DNA from: Streptomyces sp. S4.7
Lineage (GTDB): Bacteria > Actinomycetota > Actinomycetes > Streptomycetales > Streptomycetaceae
Reading direction: 5' to 3'
Assembly (NCBI RefSeq): GCF_010384365.1
Contig: NZ_CP048397.1
Coordinates: 1,674,001-1,738,000 of the forward strand
Length of the DNA: 64,000 nt
Below the pieces are notes generated by a model. That model saw only the letters and a program-made list of their open reading frames with translations. It was not told where the DNA came from and made no database searches. Both the position numbers and the translations under genes were made by a program. This document shows positions 32,566 through 41,842 of this stretch, in pieces; position 1 is the stretch's first letter, and each line of letters opens with the position of its first letter.

Positions 32566-32967
32566 TTAGTGGTCGGCGGGGCCGGTGGCTGTCGTCGTCG
32601 GCAGGAGGACGTCCGCGTCGAAGCAGGTCCGGTCGCCCGTGTGACAGGCGGCGCCCACCTGGTCGACCTTGAGGAGGATCGTGTCGGCGTCGCAGTCGAG
32701 CGCGACGGACCTCACGTACTGGACATGACCGGAGGTGTCGCCCTTGACCCAGTACTCGCGGCGGCTGCGGGACCAGTAGGTGCCGCGTCCGGTGGTCAGG
32801 GTGCGGTGCAGGGCCTCGTCGTCCATCCAGCCCAGCATCAGCACCTCACCGGTGTCGAACTGCTGGGCGACGGCCGGGATCAGCCCGTCGGCGCCGCGCT
32901 TGAGCCGGGCGGCGATGGCGGGGTCGAGGTCACTGGTGGGGACCGGGCCCCGGGTCGCGCTGGTCAT
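32566..32967 (-). CDS. hisI: Phosphoribosyl-AMP cyclohydrolase
   Basis: A 133-residue zinc enzyme for step 3 of histidine synthesis (ring opening of PR-AMP). Conserved residues: [20 protein letters not shown] with the metal-binding Asp and Cys residues, and [10 protein letters not shown]. It is the cyclohydrolase only, with no fused HisE pyrophosphohydrolase. It starts at ATG 32967, divergent from the TIGR03085 gene with an 83-bp gap, and heads the hisI-trpE transcript, away from the main his operon. Confidence 0.96.
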   Translation of the reverse strand: MTSATRGPVPTSDLDPAIAARLKRGADGLIPAVAQQFDTGEVLMLGWMDDEALHRTLTTGRGTYWSRSRREYWVKGDTSGHVQYVRSVALDCDADTILLKVDQVGAACHTGDRTCFDADVLLPTTTATGPADH

Positions 32968-33050
32968 GGGGCCATTGTGCCGCGCCCGCGCCGCCGGCCG
33001 GCGGGACGTCCACTGGGCGGACCGTGTGCGCCGGTCGTACGCTTGCGAGC

Positions 33051-33683
33051 ATGTCGACCCATGCAAAGCGTGAACGACTTCTGCTCGCCGACCTGTTGGA
33101 GGCGGCGGGACCCGACGCCCCCACCCTGTGCGAAGGCTGGAACGCCCGCGATCTCGCGGCGCACGTGGTGGTGCGCGAGCGGCGTCCGGACGCGGCGGGG
33201 GGACAGGTCATCGGCCCGCTCAGGAACCGGCTGGAGCGGGTGCGGGGCGAGTATCTGGCGAAGCCGTACGAGGAGCTGATCCAGCTCATCCGTACGGGTC
33301 CGCCCAGGATGTCGCCCTTCGGGATCAAGCAGCTCGACGAGGCGGCGAACACCGTCGAGTTCTACGTGCACGCCGAGGACGTACGGCGGGCACAGCCCGA
33401 CTGGACGCCCCGTGAGCTGGACAAGGTCTTCTCGAACGCCCTGTGGGCGCGGCTGGAGAAGGGCGCCCGGATGATGGGCCGCAGGTCGCCGGTCGGTCTG
33501 GTGCTGCGCCGTCCGGACGGGCAGACGGCGGTGGCGCACCGGGGTTCGCCGGTGGTGACGGTCACCGGGGAGCCCAGTGAGCTGCTGCTGTACGTCTTCG
33601 GCCGGCAGGAAGCGGCCCGCGTGGAGGTCGAGGGCGACAACGAGGCGGTCGACAAGGTGCGGCGGGCGAAGCTCGGGATGTAG
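33051..33683 (+). CDS. TIGR03085-type DinB-like/maleylpyruvate isomerase-family protein
   Basis: A 210-residue protein with the DinB-like four-helix N-terminal domain. The family start is clear ([25 protein letters not shown]) and [18 protein letters not shown] carries the first metal-ligand His; [11 protein letters not shown] gives the second His region. These proteins are relatives of mycothiol-dependent metal enzymes, but the substrate is not known. ATG 33051. Convergent with the MFS gene. Confidence 0.85.
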   Translation: MSTHAKRERLLLADLLEAAGPDAPTLCEGWNARDLAAHVVVRERRPDAAGGQVIGPLRNRLERVRGEYLAKPYEELIQLIRTGPPRMSPFGIKQLDEAANTVEFYVHAEDVRRAQPDWTPRELDKVFSNALWARLEKGARMMGRRSPVGLVLRRPDGQTAVAHRGSPVVTVTGEPSELLLYVFGRQEAARVEVEGDNEAVDKVRRAKLGM

Positions 33684-33699
33684 CGCCTGTCCGCCCTGA

Positions 33700-35013
33700 T
33701 CACGCTCGGGCGCCGGGCAGTTCCGCGCGGCGCAGGGTGGCGAAGGCCAGGCCCAGCGCGCCGCCCGCCGCGCAGACGGCGGCGCTGACGGCGAAGACCG
33801 GGCCGGTGCCCCAGAGCCCGACGGCGGCGCCGGTCACCGGGTAGCTGAGAGGTGCGATGCCGAGGGTGAACAGGGTGGTCACCGATGTCACCCGACCGAG
33901 GTATCCGGGTTCGGTGACTGTCTGGGTCAGCGCCCCGCAGAGTCCGCCGCCGAGGCCGGCCAGCAGCCCGACGAGCAGGCCCGCCACGGTGGCGAGGGCG
34001 ACCGTGGGTACGAAGGCGACGGCGGCGACGGCGAGGGAGCCGGCGACGACGGAGAGGCACAGGACGAGGCCCGCGCGCGGGAGGCGTCCGCGTACCGCCA
34101 GGAGCAGGGAGGCGGCGGCGGCGCCGACACCGAAGGCGGCGACGATCCAGCCCATGCCGCCGGCGCCCCAGCCCCGTTCCCGGGCGAGCAGGACGAGGCC
34201 GAGGTTGAGCGGGCCGACGAAGCCCAGCTCACTGAGGGCGATGACGAGCGTCAGCGGTCCCAGGACGCGGTGGCGCCGGATGTAGCGCAGACCGTCGGTG
34301 AGTTCGCCCCAGGGAGTCGCGGGCGCCGGTCCGCTGTGGGCCCGGGTGGCGTCGTGGGCGGGCAGGGGCGTCATCCGTACGCAGACGAGCAGGACCAGCG
34401 ACACGGCGAAGAGCGCACCCGCCACGGCGAACGCCGCCGCGGACCCGCCGAACGCGACGAGGAGCCCGCCGAGCGGTCCCCCGGTCACGTTGGCCACACG
34501 CGCCGCCAGGCCGCGCAGCCCCTGCACCCTGGCGAGCTGTCCGGGGGTGGTGATGCGGGGCGGCAGTGCGCCGACGGCGGGCAGGAAGAGGGCGTCCACG
34601 ACGCCGAAGACCAGGGCGACGGCGATCAGCAGCCAGAGGCCGGGTGCGGTGAGGAGCAGGACCGCGGCGACGGCGACGATCACCACGCAGCGCGCGGCGT
34701 CGCTGCCGATGACGACGCGGCGCGGGCCCCACCGGTCGGCGAGCACTCCCCCGCCGAGCATCAGGACGGCGCGTGGCACGGCGCCCACGGCCAGCACGAG
34801 GCCGGCCTGCGTGGGGCTGCCGGAGCGGGCGGCGGCCCAGGCGAGCGCCATGTAGTACACGCTGTCGCCGACCATCGACATGGTGTAGGCCGCCAGCCAG
34901 CGCAGGACGTTCGCGTCACGGTGAGCCGGCCGCTCGGGCGTCGGCGACGGCGACGGCGACGGCGACGGCGCGGGCGCGGATTCCGTGATCCGGGGTATGA
35001 CCGTCTCGCTCAT
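33700..35013 (-). CDS. MFS drug-type efflux transporter
   Basis: A 437-residue inner-membrane transporter with 12 hydrophobic helices, of the enterobactin-exporter-like (MFS_3) type. The N-terminal cytoplasmic tail contains a Ser-Pro repeat from a GGCGAC microsatellite (about 34940-34970). The A-motif loop GGVLADRWGPRRV is intact. It is downstream of an ArsR-type regulator and a small protein on the same strand, with short gaps, so it is the probable target of that regulator. Substrate unknown. Confidence 0.9.
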   Translation of the reverse strand: MSETVIPRITESAPAPSPSPSPSPTPERPAHRDANVLRWLAAYTMSMVGDSVYYMALAWAAARSGSPTQAGLVLAVGAVPRAVLMLGGGVLADRWGPRRVVIGSDAARCVVIVAVAAVLLLTAPGLWLLIAVALVFGVVDALFLPAVGALPPRITTPGQLARVQGLRGLAARVANVTGGPLGGLLVAFGGSAAAFAVAGALFAVSLVLLVCVRMTPLPAHDATRAHSGPAPATPWGELTDGLRYIRRHRVLGPLTLVIALSELGFVGPLNLGLVLLARERGWGAGGMGWIVAAFGVGAAAASLLLAVRGRLPRAGLVLCLSVVAGSLAVAAVAFVPTVALATVAGLLVGLLAGLGGGLCGALTQTVTEPGYLGRVTSVTTLFTLGIAPLSYPVTGAAVGLWGTGPVFAVSAAVCAAGGALGLAFATLRRAELPGARA

Positions 35014-35031
35014 GAGGGCGGGGGCCTTCCG

Positions 35032-35226
35032 TCAGGCGATACGCGCGACATGTACGGGCGGGCGGTGCACGAGGCGCAGACCCAGGCCGACCAGGAACCA
35101 GCCCAGCCGGCCGCGCAGGCCGCCGGAGGGCCGAGCCGCCGTGTGGGACAGACGGAACCGGGCCGCCTCTGTACGGAGGTCGGCCGCGCGCAGGGCGTGC
35201 AGCCGCAGATGGATGTCGGTGTGCAT
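35032..35226 (-). CDS. Small basic protein between regulator and exporter
   Basis: 64 residues from ATG 35226, with GAGGAG 8 nt upstream, a strong ribosome site. Residues 1-37 are Arg/His-rich (HLRLHALRAADLRTEAARFR) and a hydrophobic stretch (GRLGWFLVGLGLRLV) follows. I do not recognise the family, though its form resembles small proteins of Streptomyces MFS operons. It is 50 bp after the regulator and 18 bp before the exporter gene. Confidence 0.7.
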   Translation of the reverse strand: MHTDIHLRLHALRAADLRTEAARFRLSHTAARPSGGLRGRLGWFLVGLGLRLVHRPPVHVARIA

Positions 35227-35276
35227 GAGGGTGGCTCCTCTCGACGAACGGGCCGGGGCGGCGCGGACGTCCGGGC

Positions 35277-35867
35277 TCACTGCTGCCGGAAGGGGAATCC
35301 GTAGAGGTGCAGCGCGACGTTCTCGCGCCCCTCGGTGTCTCCGGCGTCCTGTTCGGCCCGCGCCGCGTCCGTGTGCCGTTTGACCAGCTCGTGCATCTCC
35401 TCGCTCAGCCGCGCCAGTTCGGCGGGCGTGAACGGGCCGAGGAACTCGCTGCTGAAGGCGGCGCTGCGCCACTGCGGCGACCAGGCGGAGTGGCTGTCCA
35501 GGTAGGCGCGGTACAGCTCCCCGCGCTGCTCGAACGACATCCGGCCGATGGCGGCGTGCGTGGCGACCTTCTCCGGCGCGTCGCGGAAGTCCTCGTCCCG
35601 GAAGGACAGCCCTTCGGACGCCGTCTGCCACCACCGTTCGCGCCCGTCCCTGCCCTGCGTCGGCGCCTCCTCGATCAGCCCGTGGTCGGCGAGCTTGCGC
35701 AGGTGGTAGCTGACGAGCGAGACGGCCTCGTCGACCTGCTCCGCGAGCTGAGACGCGGTGGCGGTGCGGGAGATGTAGAGCGCGCGGTAGAGCTTCATCC
35801 GCAAGGGGTGACCGAACGCCTTGAGGGTGTCCAGATCGTCGATTCTGCGGGGGTCCTCGGCTGCCAT
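35277..35867 (-). CDS. ArsR/helix-turn-helix transcriptional regulator
   Basis: A 196-residue repressor-type protein from ATG 35867. Residues 8-90 form a winged helix (LKAFGHPLRMKLYRAL, TASQLAEQVDEAVSLVSYHLRKL), and the C-terminal half is helical with a long amphipathic segment (ELARLSEEMHELVKRHTDAA). No metal-binding Cys motif is seen, so it is a DUF/ArsR-like drug or ligand sensor. A TTG start at 35903 would place the start codon inside the palindromic operator and is rejected. It probably represses itself, the small protein and the MFS exporter. Confidence 0.88.
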   Translation of the reverse strand: MAAEDPRRIDDLDTLKAFGHPLRMKLYRALYISRTATASQLAEQVDEAVSLVSYHLRKLADHGLIEEAPTQGRDGRERWWQTASEGLSFRDEDFRDAPEKVATHAAIGRMSFEQRGELYRAYLDSHSAWSPQWRSAAFSSEFLGPFTPAELARLSEEMHELVKRHTDAARAEQDAGDTEGRENVALHLYGFPFRQQ

Positions 35868-35895
35868 ACCCCTCACCGTAGATACAAAAGGAAAG

Positions 35896-35917
35896 TTGCG
35901 CAATATTAGTTGCGCAA
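35896..35917. promoter_or_regulatory. Paired palindromic operator upstream of ArsR-type gene
   Basis: Two copies of the perfect palindrome TTGCGCAA lie at 35896-35903 and 35910-35917, 6 nt apart (14-bp centre spacing), in the A/T-rich promoter region only 29 bp before the regulator ATG. Two dimers could bind on nearly the same face of the helix. No other copy is near, which points to autoregulation. Confidence 0.75.
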
Positions 35918-35977
35918 TAAATCCTGTGGAGTCCGGACGCAGGGAGCAGGGGTGGTGGCGGGTGCGGCCGGCCGCCG

Positions 35978-37210
35978 TCAGATGTCGAGCAGGCGCCTGG
36001 CCGCGAGCGCGAGGGAGATCTCGACCACGTCGGAGGGCCGCGCCAGCGAACGGCCGGTCAACTGCTCGAAGCGGCGCAGCCGGTTGAGGACGGTGTTGCG
36101 GTGGCAGTAGAGGCGGGTGCCGACGCGCTGCGCCGAACCGTCCGCCTCCAGCCAGGTCCTGAGCGTGTCGACGAGGAGATCCCGGTCGGCCGGGTCGAGC
36201 CGGTCCAGCGGACCGAGCACCCGCTCCGCGAGGGCCGCGCCCAGCCGGGACGAGGAGACGACCAGCGCGGCCGGCAGGTGCTCGTCCAGCAGGACGACGC
36301 CGCCGTCACGCGGGCAGGCGCGCAGCGCGGTCCCGGCGAGTCTGCGTGCCTCGCCGAGGGCGGCGAGTCCGGTGACGGCCGAGCCGATGCCGACGCGCAC
36401 GCCCAGGGGTGCGGTCAACTCCGCCGCGAGCGCCGCCAGTTCTTCGTCGGCGCCGCGACTCCCCTCGCACGGCTGCTCGTTCACCGTCTCCGGGGAGCGG
36501 TCGGCCAGCAGGACGACGACCTGTTCGGAGTCGGCAGACAGGTGCGGCAGCGCGCGCGTCCCCGGCGGCAGACCCACCACGGGGCCCGCGGCGCCCGCCA
36601 CACCGGCGCCGGAGGCGGCCACCACGACGTAACGCCCCTCCTCGGGCAGTTCCAGCATCGTCGCGGCGTCCGGGATGTCGGCGATACGCGCGGTGCCGTC
36701 GAGGAGCGCCGCGACCGTCAGCCGCTGCTGGTTCTCGCGGCGCCAGGCGAGCCGGCGCTCGGTGGCCCGGTAGGCGTCGGCGACGAGAGCGCAGTGCTCG
36801 TCCACGAAGCTCCAGACGTCGGCGGCGACATGGACGAGCAGCCGGATGTCCTCGGGTCCGCGCCGGGTGGTCTCGTCCACGAGGCCCTGCCACACCATCG
36901 CCCCGCCGAGCCGGAACGCGTGCAGCAGCGCGTCGAGCGGCAGACCCTGTTCCGCCCGGCACTCGCCGATCCGCCACGACATGCGGCAGGCGGCCTCGCG
37001 CGATTCCCGGGGCCGGATCAGGGAACCGACGCTGAGGCGCAGCGAGCGGTTCGCCTCCTGCCAGATCCCGGCGGGGTCGGCCTCGATCGCCGCGCGGTAG
37101 GCAGGCTCCTTCTCGCGCAGCGCCGCGAGAAGCCGGTGCGTCAGTCCGGCGAGATCGTCCATCAGTACCTGTGCGGCCCGGTGCAGTACGGCGACGGCCT
37201 CGGCGTCCAC
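35978..37210 (-). CDS. PucR-family transcriptional regulator
   Basis: A regulator of about 410 residues. It has an N-terminal helical segment, a GGDEF-like central domain (LGVRVGIGSAVTGLAAL, the CdaR/PucR_2 type) and a C-terminal PucR helix-turn-helix (RVGTRLYCHRNTVLNRLRRF). Proteins of this architecture often control catabolic or purine genes. An in-frame GTG at 37267 is possible but lies before a terminator hairpin at 37224-37259, so I place the start at GTG 37210; neither has a good ribosome site. It is downstream of the cutinase gene and may or may not regulate it. Confidence 0.82.
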   Translation of the reverse strand: MDAEAVAVLHRAAQVLMDDLAGLTHRLLAALREKEPAYRAAIEADPAGIWQEANRSLRLSVGSLIRPRESREAACRMSWRIGECRAEQGLPLDALLHAFRLGGAMVWQGLVDETTRRGPEDIRLLVHVAADVWSFVDEHCALVADAYRATERRLAWRRENQQRLTVAALLDGTARIADIPDAATMLELPEEGRYVVVAASGAGVAGAAGPVVGLPPGTRALPHLSADSEQVVVLLADRSPETVNEQPCEGSRGADEELAALAAELTAPLGVRVGIGSAVTGLAALGEARRLAGTALRACPRDGGVVLLDEHLPAALVVSSSRLGAALAERVLGPLDRLDPADRDLLVDTLRTWLEADGSAQRVGTRLYCHRNTVLNRLRRFEQLTGRSLARPSDVVEISLALAARRLLDI

Positions 37211-37223
37211 GAGGGAGCGGGCG

Positions 37224-37259
37224 GGCCCCCGCACTGTGCACGGGCACAGTACGGGGGCC
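37224..37259. terminator. Terminator between cutinase gene and PucR gene
   Basis: A 16-bp stem with one mismatch and a 4-nt loop lies about 30 bp past the cutinase stop codon. Confidence 0.8.
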
Positions 37260-37288
37260 GGCGTCACGCGGAGGAACGCAGGGCGGGG

Positions 37289-38266
37289 TCAGCCGAGCGG
37301 GCAACTCCCCCGGTACTCCTCGATGGTGAGGCTGGGCCGGGGCAGCGGGCACAGGAACTGCTCGAAGCGGGTGTCGTCGTCGATGAACCGCTTCAGCCAC
37401 GAGATGCTGTACTTCGCGATCGTCGTGTTCGACGAGTTGGGCGTGAAGTGGCTGGCGCCGTTGAGTTCCAGGTACGCCTTGTCGAGCGAGCCGGGCAGCG
37501 ACTCGTAGAACGGTTCCGAGTGCGAGGCGACGGGGGCGACCGTGTCGCCGTCCGCCCCGACGACCAGGGTCGGCGTCCGCAGCTCGGGCCAGGACTTGTC
37601 GGTGTTCCAGCCGGTCAGCGGTATCGCCGCCTTCAGCGAGGTGCGGCTCTTGGCGGCCTCCAGCGTGCCGCCGCCGCCCATCGAGTGGCCCATGACGCCG
37701 AGCCGGGCCGCGTCGATCCGGCTGCGGACGGTGCTGCGCTGCGTCAAGTAGTCGAGCGCGGAGAGGAGTTGACGGCCCCGGCTGTCCGGCTGGTCGAGGG
37801 TGGTGTTCGTGTCGATGGTGAAGACGACGAAGCCCTGCGAGGCGAGTCTGGGGCCGAGCCACGCCATGCTGGACTGCGTGGCGGTGAAACCGGGGGCGAC
37901 CGCCACCGCGCCGAAGGTGCCGTCCGCCGTGGACGTCGGGTAGTAGATGGTGCCGCCGCCGAAGCCGCTGACGCCGACCGAGGAGACGCTGGTCTGGGAG
38001 ACGGCGTAGGAGCCGCGTGCCGCCTCGATGCTGGACACGGTCGGGTCGGGGCCGCGCTCGTACGGGTTGGCCGCGGCCGCCTCGGGGGCGCCGCCGGCCG
38101 CCTGGGCGCCGGGGACGAGCCCGCCGAACAGGGCGGCGGTCGCGGCGCCCGCGGTCAGCGCGACGCTCCAGGTGCGGGACCGGGAGCGGGACGCGTAACG
38201 GGTACGGGACGAGAGACGATCGCGGCTGCGGCCCGCCGAGCTGTCGCCGGTGGAGAGTTGCTGCAC
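37289..38266 (-). CDS. Secreted cutinase/PET-hydrolase-family polyester hydrolase
   Basis: A 325-residue secreted alpha/beta hydrolase. GTG 38266 begins an unusually Arg-rich signal peptide with a core near 33-50 and a cleavage at about AQAAG. The mature protein (from about [10 protein letters not shown]) matches the Thermobifida/LCC cutinase family closely by memory. The triad is Ser195 (GHSMGG), Asp241 (GADGDT) and His273 (GASHFTP). The aromatic clamp Trp220 and the C-terminal disulphide (FLCP, GSCP) are present. It should cleave cutin and polyester-type esters extracellularly; PET activity itself is inference. Confidence 0.92.
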   Translation of the reverse strand: MQQLSTGDSSAGRSRDRLSSRTRYASRSRSRTWSVALTAGAATAALFGGLVPGAQAAGGAPEAAAANPYERGPDPTVSSIEAARGSYAVSQTSVSSVGVSGFGGGTIYYPTSTADGTFGAVAVAPGFTATQSSMAWLGPRLASQGFVVFTIDTNTTLDQPDSRGRQLLSALDYLTQRSTVRSRIDAARLGVMGHSMGGGGTLEAAKSRTSLKAAIPLTGWNTDKSWPELRTPTLVVGADGDTVAPVASHSEPFYESLPGSLDKAYLELNGASHFTPNSSNTTIAKYSISWLKRFIDDDTRFEQFLCPLPRPSLTIEEYRGSCPLG

Positions 38267-38434
38267 GAGGGGGGGTCCTCTCGGTGGGGGCGGCACCCCC
38301 GAGGGAGGACCGGGCCCGTCGTCCTGGGCCACGGGCTCCGCCGGATGGCGACCGCCGTACTGGCTGACACGGACCACGATCCCGCCGCCAACCCCCTTCG
38401 CGCATCGGCGAGTTCGCCGGTGTTGACCGGGAAC

Positions 38435-38461
38435 TGCCCCGGAACGGTCCGTTCCGGGGCA
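38435..38461. terminator. Terminator of the his operon
   Basis: An inverted repeat with an 11-bp stem (TGCCCCGGAAC) and a 5-nt loop lies 35 bp downstream of the hisF stop codon. Confidence 0.75.
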
Positions 38462-38494
38462 GCGGTCGTGCGTAGGTTCGAAAGGTGATCGGCG

Positions 38495-39250
38495 TCAGCG
38501 CACCGCGTGGCCCGCGTCCCGCAGCTCCCTCTTGACCTCGGAGATCCGCAGATCGCCGAAGTGGAAGACGGAGGCGGCGAGTACGGCGTCCGCGCCCGCG
38601 TCGACCGCCGGCGGGAAGTCCGCGAGTCCGCCCGCGCCGCCGGAGGCGATGACGGGAACGGTGACGTGCGCGCGTACGGCCGCGATCATCTCCGTGTCGT
38701 AGCCGTCCTTCGTGCCGTCCGCGTCCATCGAGTTGAGGAGGATCTCACCGGCGCCGAGTTCGGCCGCGCGGTGCGCCCACTCCACGGCGTCGATACCCGT
38801 GCCCCGGCGCCCGCCGTGCGTGGTGACCTCGAAGGTGCCCTCCGGCGTCCGCCGCGCGTCCACCGAGAGGACGAGCACCTGGCGGCCGAACCGTTCGGCG
38901 ATCTCCCGGACGAGGTCGGGGCGTTCGATGGCGGCCGTGTTGACGCCGACCTTGTCGGCGCCCGCCCGCAGCAGTCTGTCGACGTCCTCGGGGGTGCGGA
39001 CGCCGCCGCCGACCGTGAGCGGGATGAAGACCTGCTCGGCGGTGCGGCGCACCACGTCGTACGTCGTCTCGCGGTCCCCCGACGACGCGGTGATGTCGAG
39101 GAAGGTCAGTTCGTCGGCGCCCTCGGCGTCGTACAGCCTGGCCATCTCGACGGGGTCGCCGGCGTCGCGCAGATTCTGGAAGTTGACGCCCTTGACGACC
39201 CGGCCGTTGTCCACGTCGAGGCAGGGGATGACTCGGACGGCGAGGGTCAT
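38495..39250 (-). CDS. hisF: Imidazole glycerol phosphate synthase cyclase subunit
   Basis: A 251-residue TIM barrel that closes the imidazole ring using ammonia from HisH, releasing AICAR. Catalytic Asp are in [12 protein letters not shown] and [12 protein letters not shown]. The phosphate loops [10 protein letters not shown] and [12 protein letters not shown] are seen. Its ATG overlaps the ridA stop (ATGA). It is the last gene of the operon. Confidence 0.97.
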   Translation of the reverse strand: MTLAVRVIPCLDVDNGRVVKGVNFQNLRDAGDPVEMARLYDAEGADELTFLDITASSGDRETTYDVVRRTAEQVFIPLTVGGGVRTPEDVDRLLRAGADKVGVNTAAIERPDLVREIAERFGRQVLVLSVDARRTPEGTFEVTTHGGRRGTGIDAVEWAHRAAELGAGEILLNSMDADGTKDGYDTEMIAAVRAHVTVPVIASGGAGGLADFPPAVDAGADAVLAASVFHFGDLRISEVKRELRDAGHAVR

Positions 39251-39696
39251 GCCGGACCTCCGGAGGGCGCGCGGAAGGCTTCCAGCTCGACCTCGACCAC
39301 CAGGCTCGGGTCGATGAAACCGGCGACGACGATCATCGACGCGGCCGGCCGTACGGCGCCGAACATCTCCTTGTGGGCACGCCCGACGTCCTCCGCGTCC
39401 CCGGCGTGCGTGAGATACATCCGGGTGCGCACCACGTGCTCCGCGCCGAGGCCGAGGTCGCCCAGCGCCTTGAGGCCGACGCCGAAGGCGGTGACGGCCT
39501 GGTCGTACGGGCCGCCCTCCGCGATGCGTCCGTCGACCACCGAGGTGCAGCCGGAGACGAGGACCAGACCGCTGGGGAGTCCGACGGCCCGGGAGTAGCC
39601 GATGGTGTCCTCCCAAGGACCGTCCGAGGAGACCCGTCGTACGCCGTCGGAGGTGCTCGGGGCGGGGGCGTCCGAGCCGGAGGTGCTCTCGCTCAT
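39247..39696 (-). CDS. RidA-family (YjgF) protein
   Basis: A 149-residue protein of the RidA fold, a trimeric deaminase that removes reactive enamine/imine intermediates made by PLP enzymes. An acidic Ser/Thr/Asp-rich 20-residue start precedes the fold; the family Arg lies in [25 protein letters not shown] precedes ATG 39696. It is wedged between priA and hisF with 4-nt overlaps on both sides, so it is made in step with histidine enzymes. Confidence 0.88.
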   Translation of the reverse strand: MSESTSGSDAPAPSTSDGVRRVSSDGPWEDTIGYSRAVGLPSGLVLVSGCTSVVDGRIAEGGPYDQAVTAFGVGLKALGDLGLGAEHVVRTRMYLTHAGDAEDVGRAHKEMFGAVRPAASMIVVAGFIDPSLVVEVELEAFRAPSGGPA

Positions 39697-40445
39697 CGGG
39701 ACACCTCCGTGAGGGCCTCTTCCAGGGTGAACGCCTTCGCGTACAGGGCCTTGCCGATGATCGCGCCCTCGACGCCCTCGGGCACCAGCGAGGCGATCGC
39801 GCGCAGGTCGGCGAGCGAGGAGACGCCGCCGGAGGCGACGACGGGCCGGTCGGTGGCCGCGCAGACACTCTTCAGCAGCTCCAGGTTGGGCCCCTGGAGG
39901 GTGCCGTCCTTGGCGATGTCGGTGACGACGTAACGGGCGCAGCCGGCCGCGTCGAAGCGCTCCAGCGTCTTCCAGAGGTCGCCGCCCTCGCTGGTCCAGC
40001 CGCGCCCGCGCAGCGTCGTGCCGCGTACGTCGAGGCCGATCGCGATCCGGTCGCCGTACTCGGTGATGGCCTCCGCCGCCCACTCGGGGGTCTCCAGCGC
40101 CGCCGTACCGAGGTTGACACGGGTGCAGCCGGTGGCGAGTGCCGCGACGAGCGAGGCGTCGTCGCGGATACCGCCGGACAGCTCGACATTGATGTCCATG
40201 GCCTCGGTGATCCCGGCGACGAGATCCCTGTTGTCACCGGTGCCGAACGCCGCGTCGAGGTCCACGAGATGCAGCCACTCGGCGCCGGCGCGCTGCCAGG
40301 CGAGTGCGGCTTCGAGCGGTGAGCCGTAACCGGTCTCGGAGCCCGACTCGCCGTGGACGAGCCGTACGGCCTGGCCGTCGCGCACGTCGACGGCGGGAAG
40401 GAGTTCGAGCCTCCGTACAGAGGACGGGGTGGGTGTGCCGGACAT
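39693..40445 (-). CDS. priA: Bifunctional HisA/TrpF isomerase PriA
   Basis: A 250-residue TIM barrel isomerase. In actinobacteria it performs both the HisA step (ProFAR isomerisation) and the TrpF step (PRA isomerisation). It has the general base Asp in [16 protein letters not shown] and the second Asp in [16 protein letters not shown]. No separate trpF is seen in the nearby trp cluster, which fits. Its ATG shares one base with the hisH stop (TGATG). Confidence 0.93.
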   Translation of the reverse strand: MSGTPTPSSVRRLELLPAVDVRDGQAVRLVHGESGSETGYGSPLEAALAWQRAGAEWLHLVDLDAAFGTGDNRDLVAGITEAMDINVELSGGIRDDASLVAALATGCTRVNLGTAALETPEWAAEAITEYGDRIAIGLDVRGTTLRGRGWTSEGGDLWKTLERFDAAGCARYVVTDIAKDGTLQGPNLELLKSVCAATDRPVVASGGVSSLADLRAIASLVPEGVEGAIIGKALYAKAFTLEEALTEVSR

Positions 40446-41080
40446 CAGAAGGTTCCGATCCAGTTGGACAGCAGCTGGGCTCCGGCGTCGCCGGACTTCT
40501 CGGGGTGGAACTGCGTGGCCCACAGTGCACCGTTCTCCACGGCGGCCACGAAGGGCTCGCCGTGCCGGGACCAGGTGACCTTCGGGGCACGGATCTTGGG
40601 GTTGGTGACTTCGAGGGTCCAGTCGTGGACGGCGTAGGAGTGCACGAAGTAGTAGCGCTCACCGGGGCCGAGTCCGGCGAAGAGCAGGCTGTCCTCGGGC
40701 GCCTCGACGGTGTTCCACCCCATGTGGGGGACGGTCGGCGCGGTGAGGGGGCCGACGGTGCCCGGCCACTCGTCGAGCCCTTCGGTCTCCACGCCGTGCT
40801 CGATGCCGCGCTCGAAGAGGATCTGCATGCCGACGCAGATGCCGAGTACGGGGCGTCCGCCCGCCAGCCGGCGGCCGACGATCCAGTCGCCGCGTGCCGC
40901 GCGGAGCCCTTCCATACAGGCGGAGAAGGCGCCGACGCCGGGGACGATGAGCCCGTCGGCGTTCATCGCTCGGTCGAAGTCACGGGTGATCTCGACCTCG
41001 GCGCCCGCGCGGGCGACGGCGCGCTCGGCCGAACGGACGTTGCCGAAGCCGTAGTCGAGGACGACGACGTTCTTGGTCAT
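40445..41080 (-). CDS. hisH: Imidazole glycerol phosphate synthase glutaminase subunit
   Basis: A 211-residue class I glutaminase that makes ammonia for HisF. The nucleophile Cys is in [11 protein letters not shown], and His and Glu are in TQFHPEKSG. Its ATG overlaps the stop of the 55-residue membrane gene (ATGA). Confidence 0.97.
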   Translation of the reverse strand: MTKNVVVLDYGFGNVRSAERAVARAGAEVEITRDFDRAMNADGLIVPGVGAFSACMEGLRAARGDWIVGRRLAGGRPVLGICVGMQILFERGIEHGVETEGLDEWPGTVGPLTAPTVPHMGWNTVEAPEDSLLFAGLGPGERYYFVHSYAVHDWTLEVTNPKIRAPKVTWSRHGEPFVAAVENGALWATQFHPEKSGDAGAQLLSNWIGTF

Positions 41081-41244
41081 TCCCAGAGCCCCTGAATACG
41101 GAGGATGCCGGCGAGCAGGCAGAGCGCGGAGCAGATGGCGAGCAGGACGATGACGCCCGTGGGCTGCTTCTGTTTGGCGAAGGAGTAGACGCCGCCGGCC
41201 AGGAACAGGCCGAGGACGATGAGGATGGTGTTGAGGCCGGTCAT
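41077..41244 (-). CDS. 55-residue membrane protein inside the his operon
   Basis: A very short gene: ATG 41244, stop overlapping the hisH start (ATGA). The product has two hydrophobic helices ([17 protein letters not shown] and [19 protein letters not shown]) joined by a basic turn (KQKQPTG). I do not recognise it as a named family; small proteins of this type occur in the same place in other Streptomyces his operons, from memory. The overlap strongly suggests it is translated. Confidence 0.8.
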   Translation of the reverse strand: MTGLNTILIVLGLFLAGGVYSFAKQKQPTGVIVLLAICSALCLLAGILRIQGLWE

Positions 41245-41248
41245 GGGC

Positions 41249-41842
41249 TTACAGGGCGCCCTTCGTGGACGGGAGGATGCCGACGGCGCGCGGGTCGCGC
41301 TCGCTCGCGTACCGCAGGGCGCGGGCCAGGGCCTTGAACTGGCACTCCACGATGTGGTGCGCGTTGCGCCCGTAAGGGACGTGCACGTGCAGCGCGATCT
41401 GTGCCTGGGCGACGAACGACTCCAGGATGTGCCGGGTCATCGTCGTGTCGTAGCTGCCGATCATCGGCGCCATGGACTCCGGCTCGGTGTGCACCAGGTA
41501 GGGGCGGCCGGAGAGGTCCACGGTGACCTGGGCGAGCGATTCGTCGAGCGGGACGGTGCAGTTGCCGAAGCGGTAGATGCCGACCTTGTCGCCGAGCGCC
41601 TGCTTGAAGGCGGCGCCGAGGGCGAGGGCGGTGTCCTCGATGGTGTGGTGCGAGTCGATGTGCAGATCGCCCTCGGTCTTGACCGTGAGGTCGAAGAGGC
41701 CGTGCCTGCCGAGCTGGTCGAGCATGTGGTCGTAGAAGCCGACGCCCGTCGACACCTCCACCTTGCCCGTGCCGTCGAGGTCGAGCTCGACAACGACCGA
41801 GGTCTCCTTGGTCGTTCGTTCCACGCGGCCGATACGGCTCAT
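41249..41842 (-). CDS. hisB: Imidazoleglycerol-phosphate dehydratase
   Basis: A 197-residue manganese enzyme that dehydrates IGP to imidazole acetol phosphate. Both metal-binding signatures are intact: [16 protein letters not shown] and [17 protein letters not shown]. It is monofunctional, without the phosphatase domain of enteric HisB. Its 5' end overlaps the hisC stop by 4 nt, and the small membrane gene follows after 4 nt. Confidence 0.97.
   Translation of the reverse strand: MSRIGRVERTTKETSVVVELDLDGTGKVEVSTGVGFYDHMLDQLGRHGLFDLTVKTEGDLHIDSHHTIEDTALALGAAFKQALGDKVGIYRFGNCTVPLDESLAQVTVDLSGRPYLVHTEPESMAPMIGSYDTTMTRHILESFVAQAQIALHVHVPYGRNAHHIVECQFKALARALRYASERDPRAVGILPSTKGAL

Noticed and set aside
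32555..33050. Search for a Trp-rich leader peptide or attenuator before trpE
   Set aside because: No run of Trp codons was found before trpE or trpC; trpE follows hisI after 11 bp.
35867..35903. Longer N-terminus for the ArsR-type regulator from TTG 35903
   Set aside because: The start codon would lie inside the palindromic operator and the added residues are not family-like.
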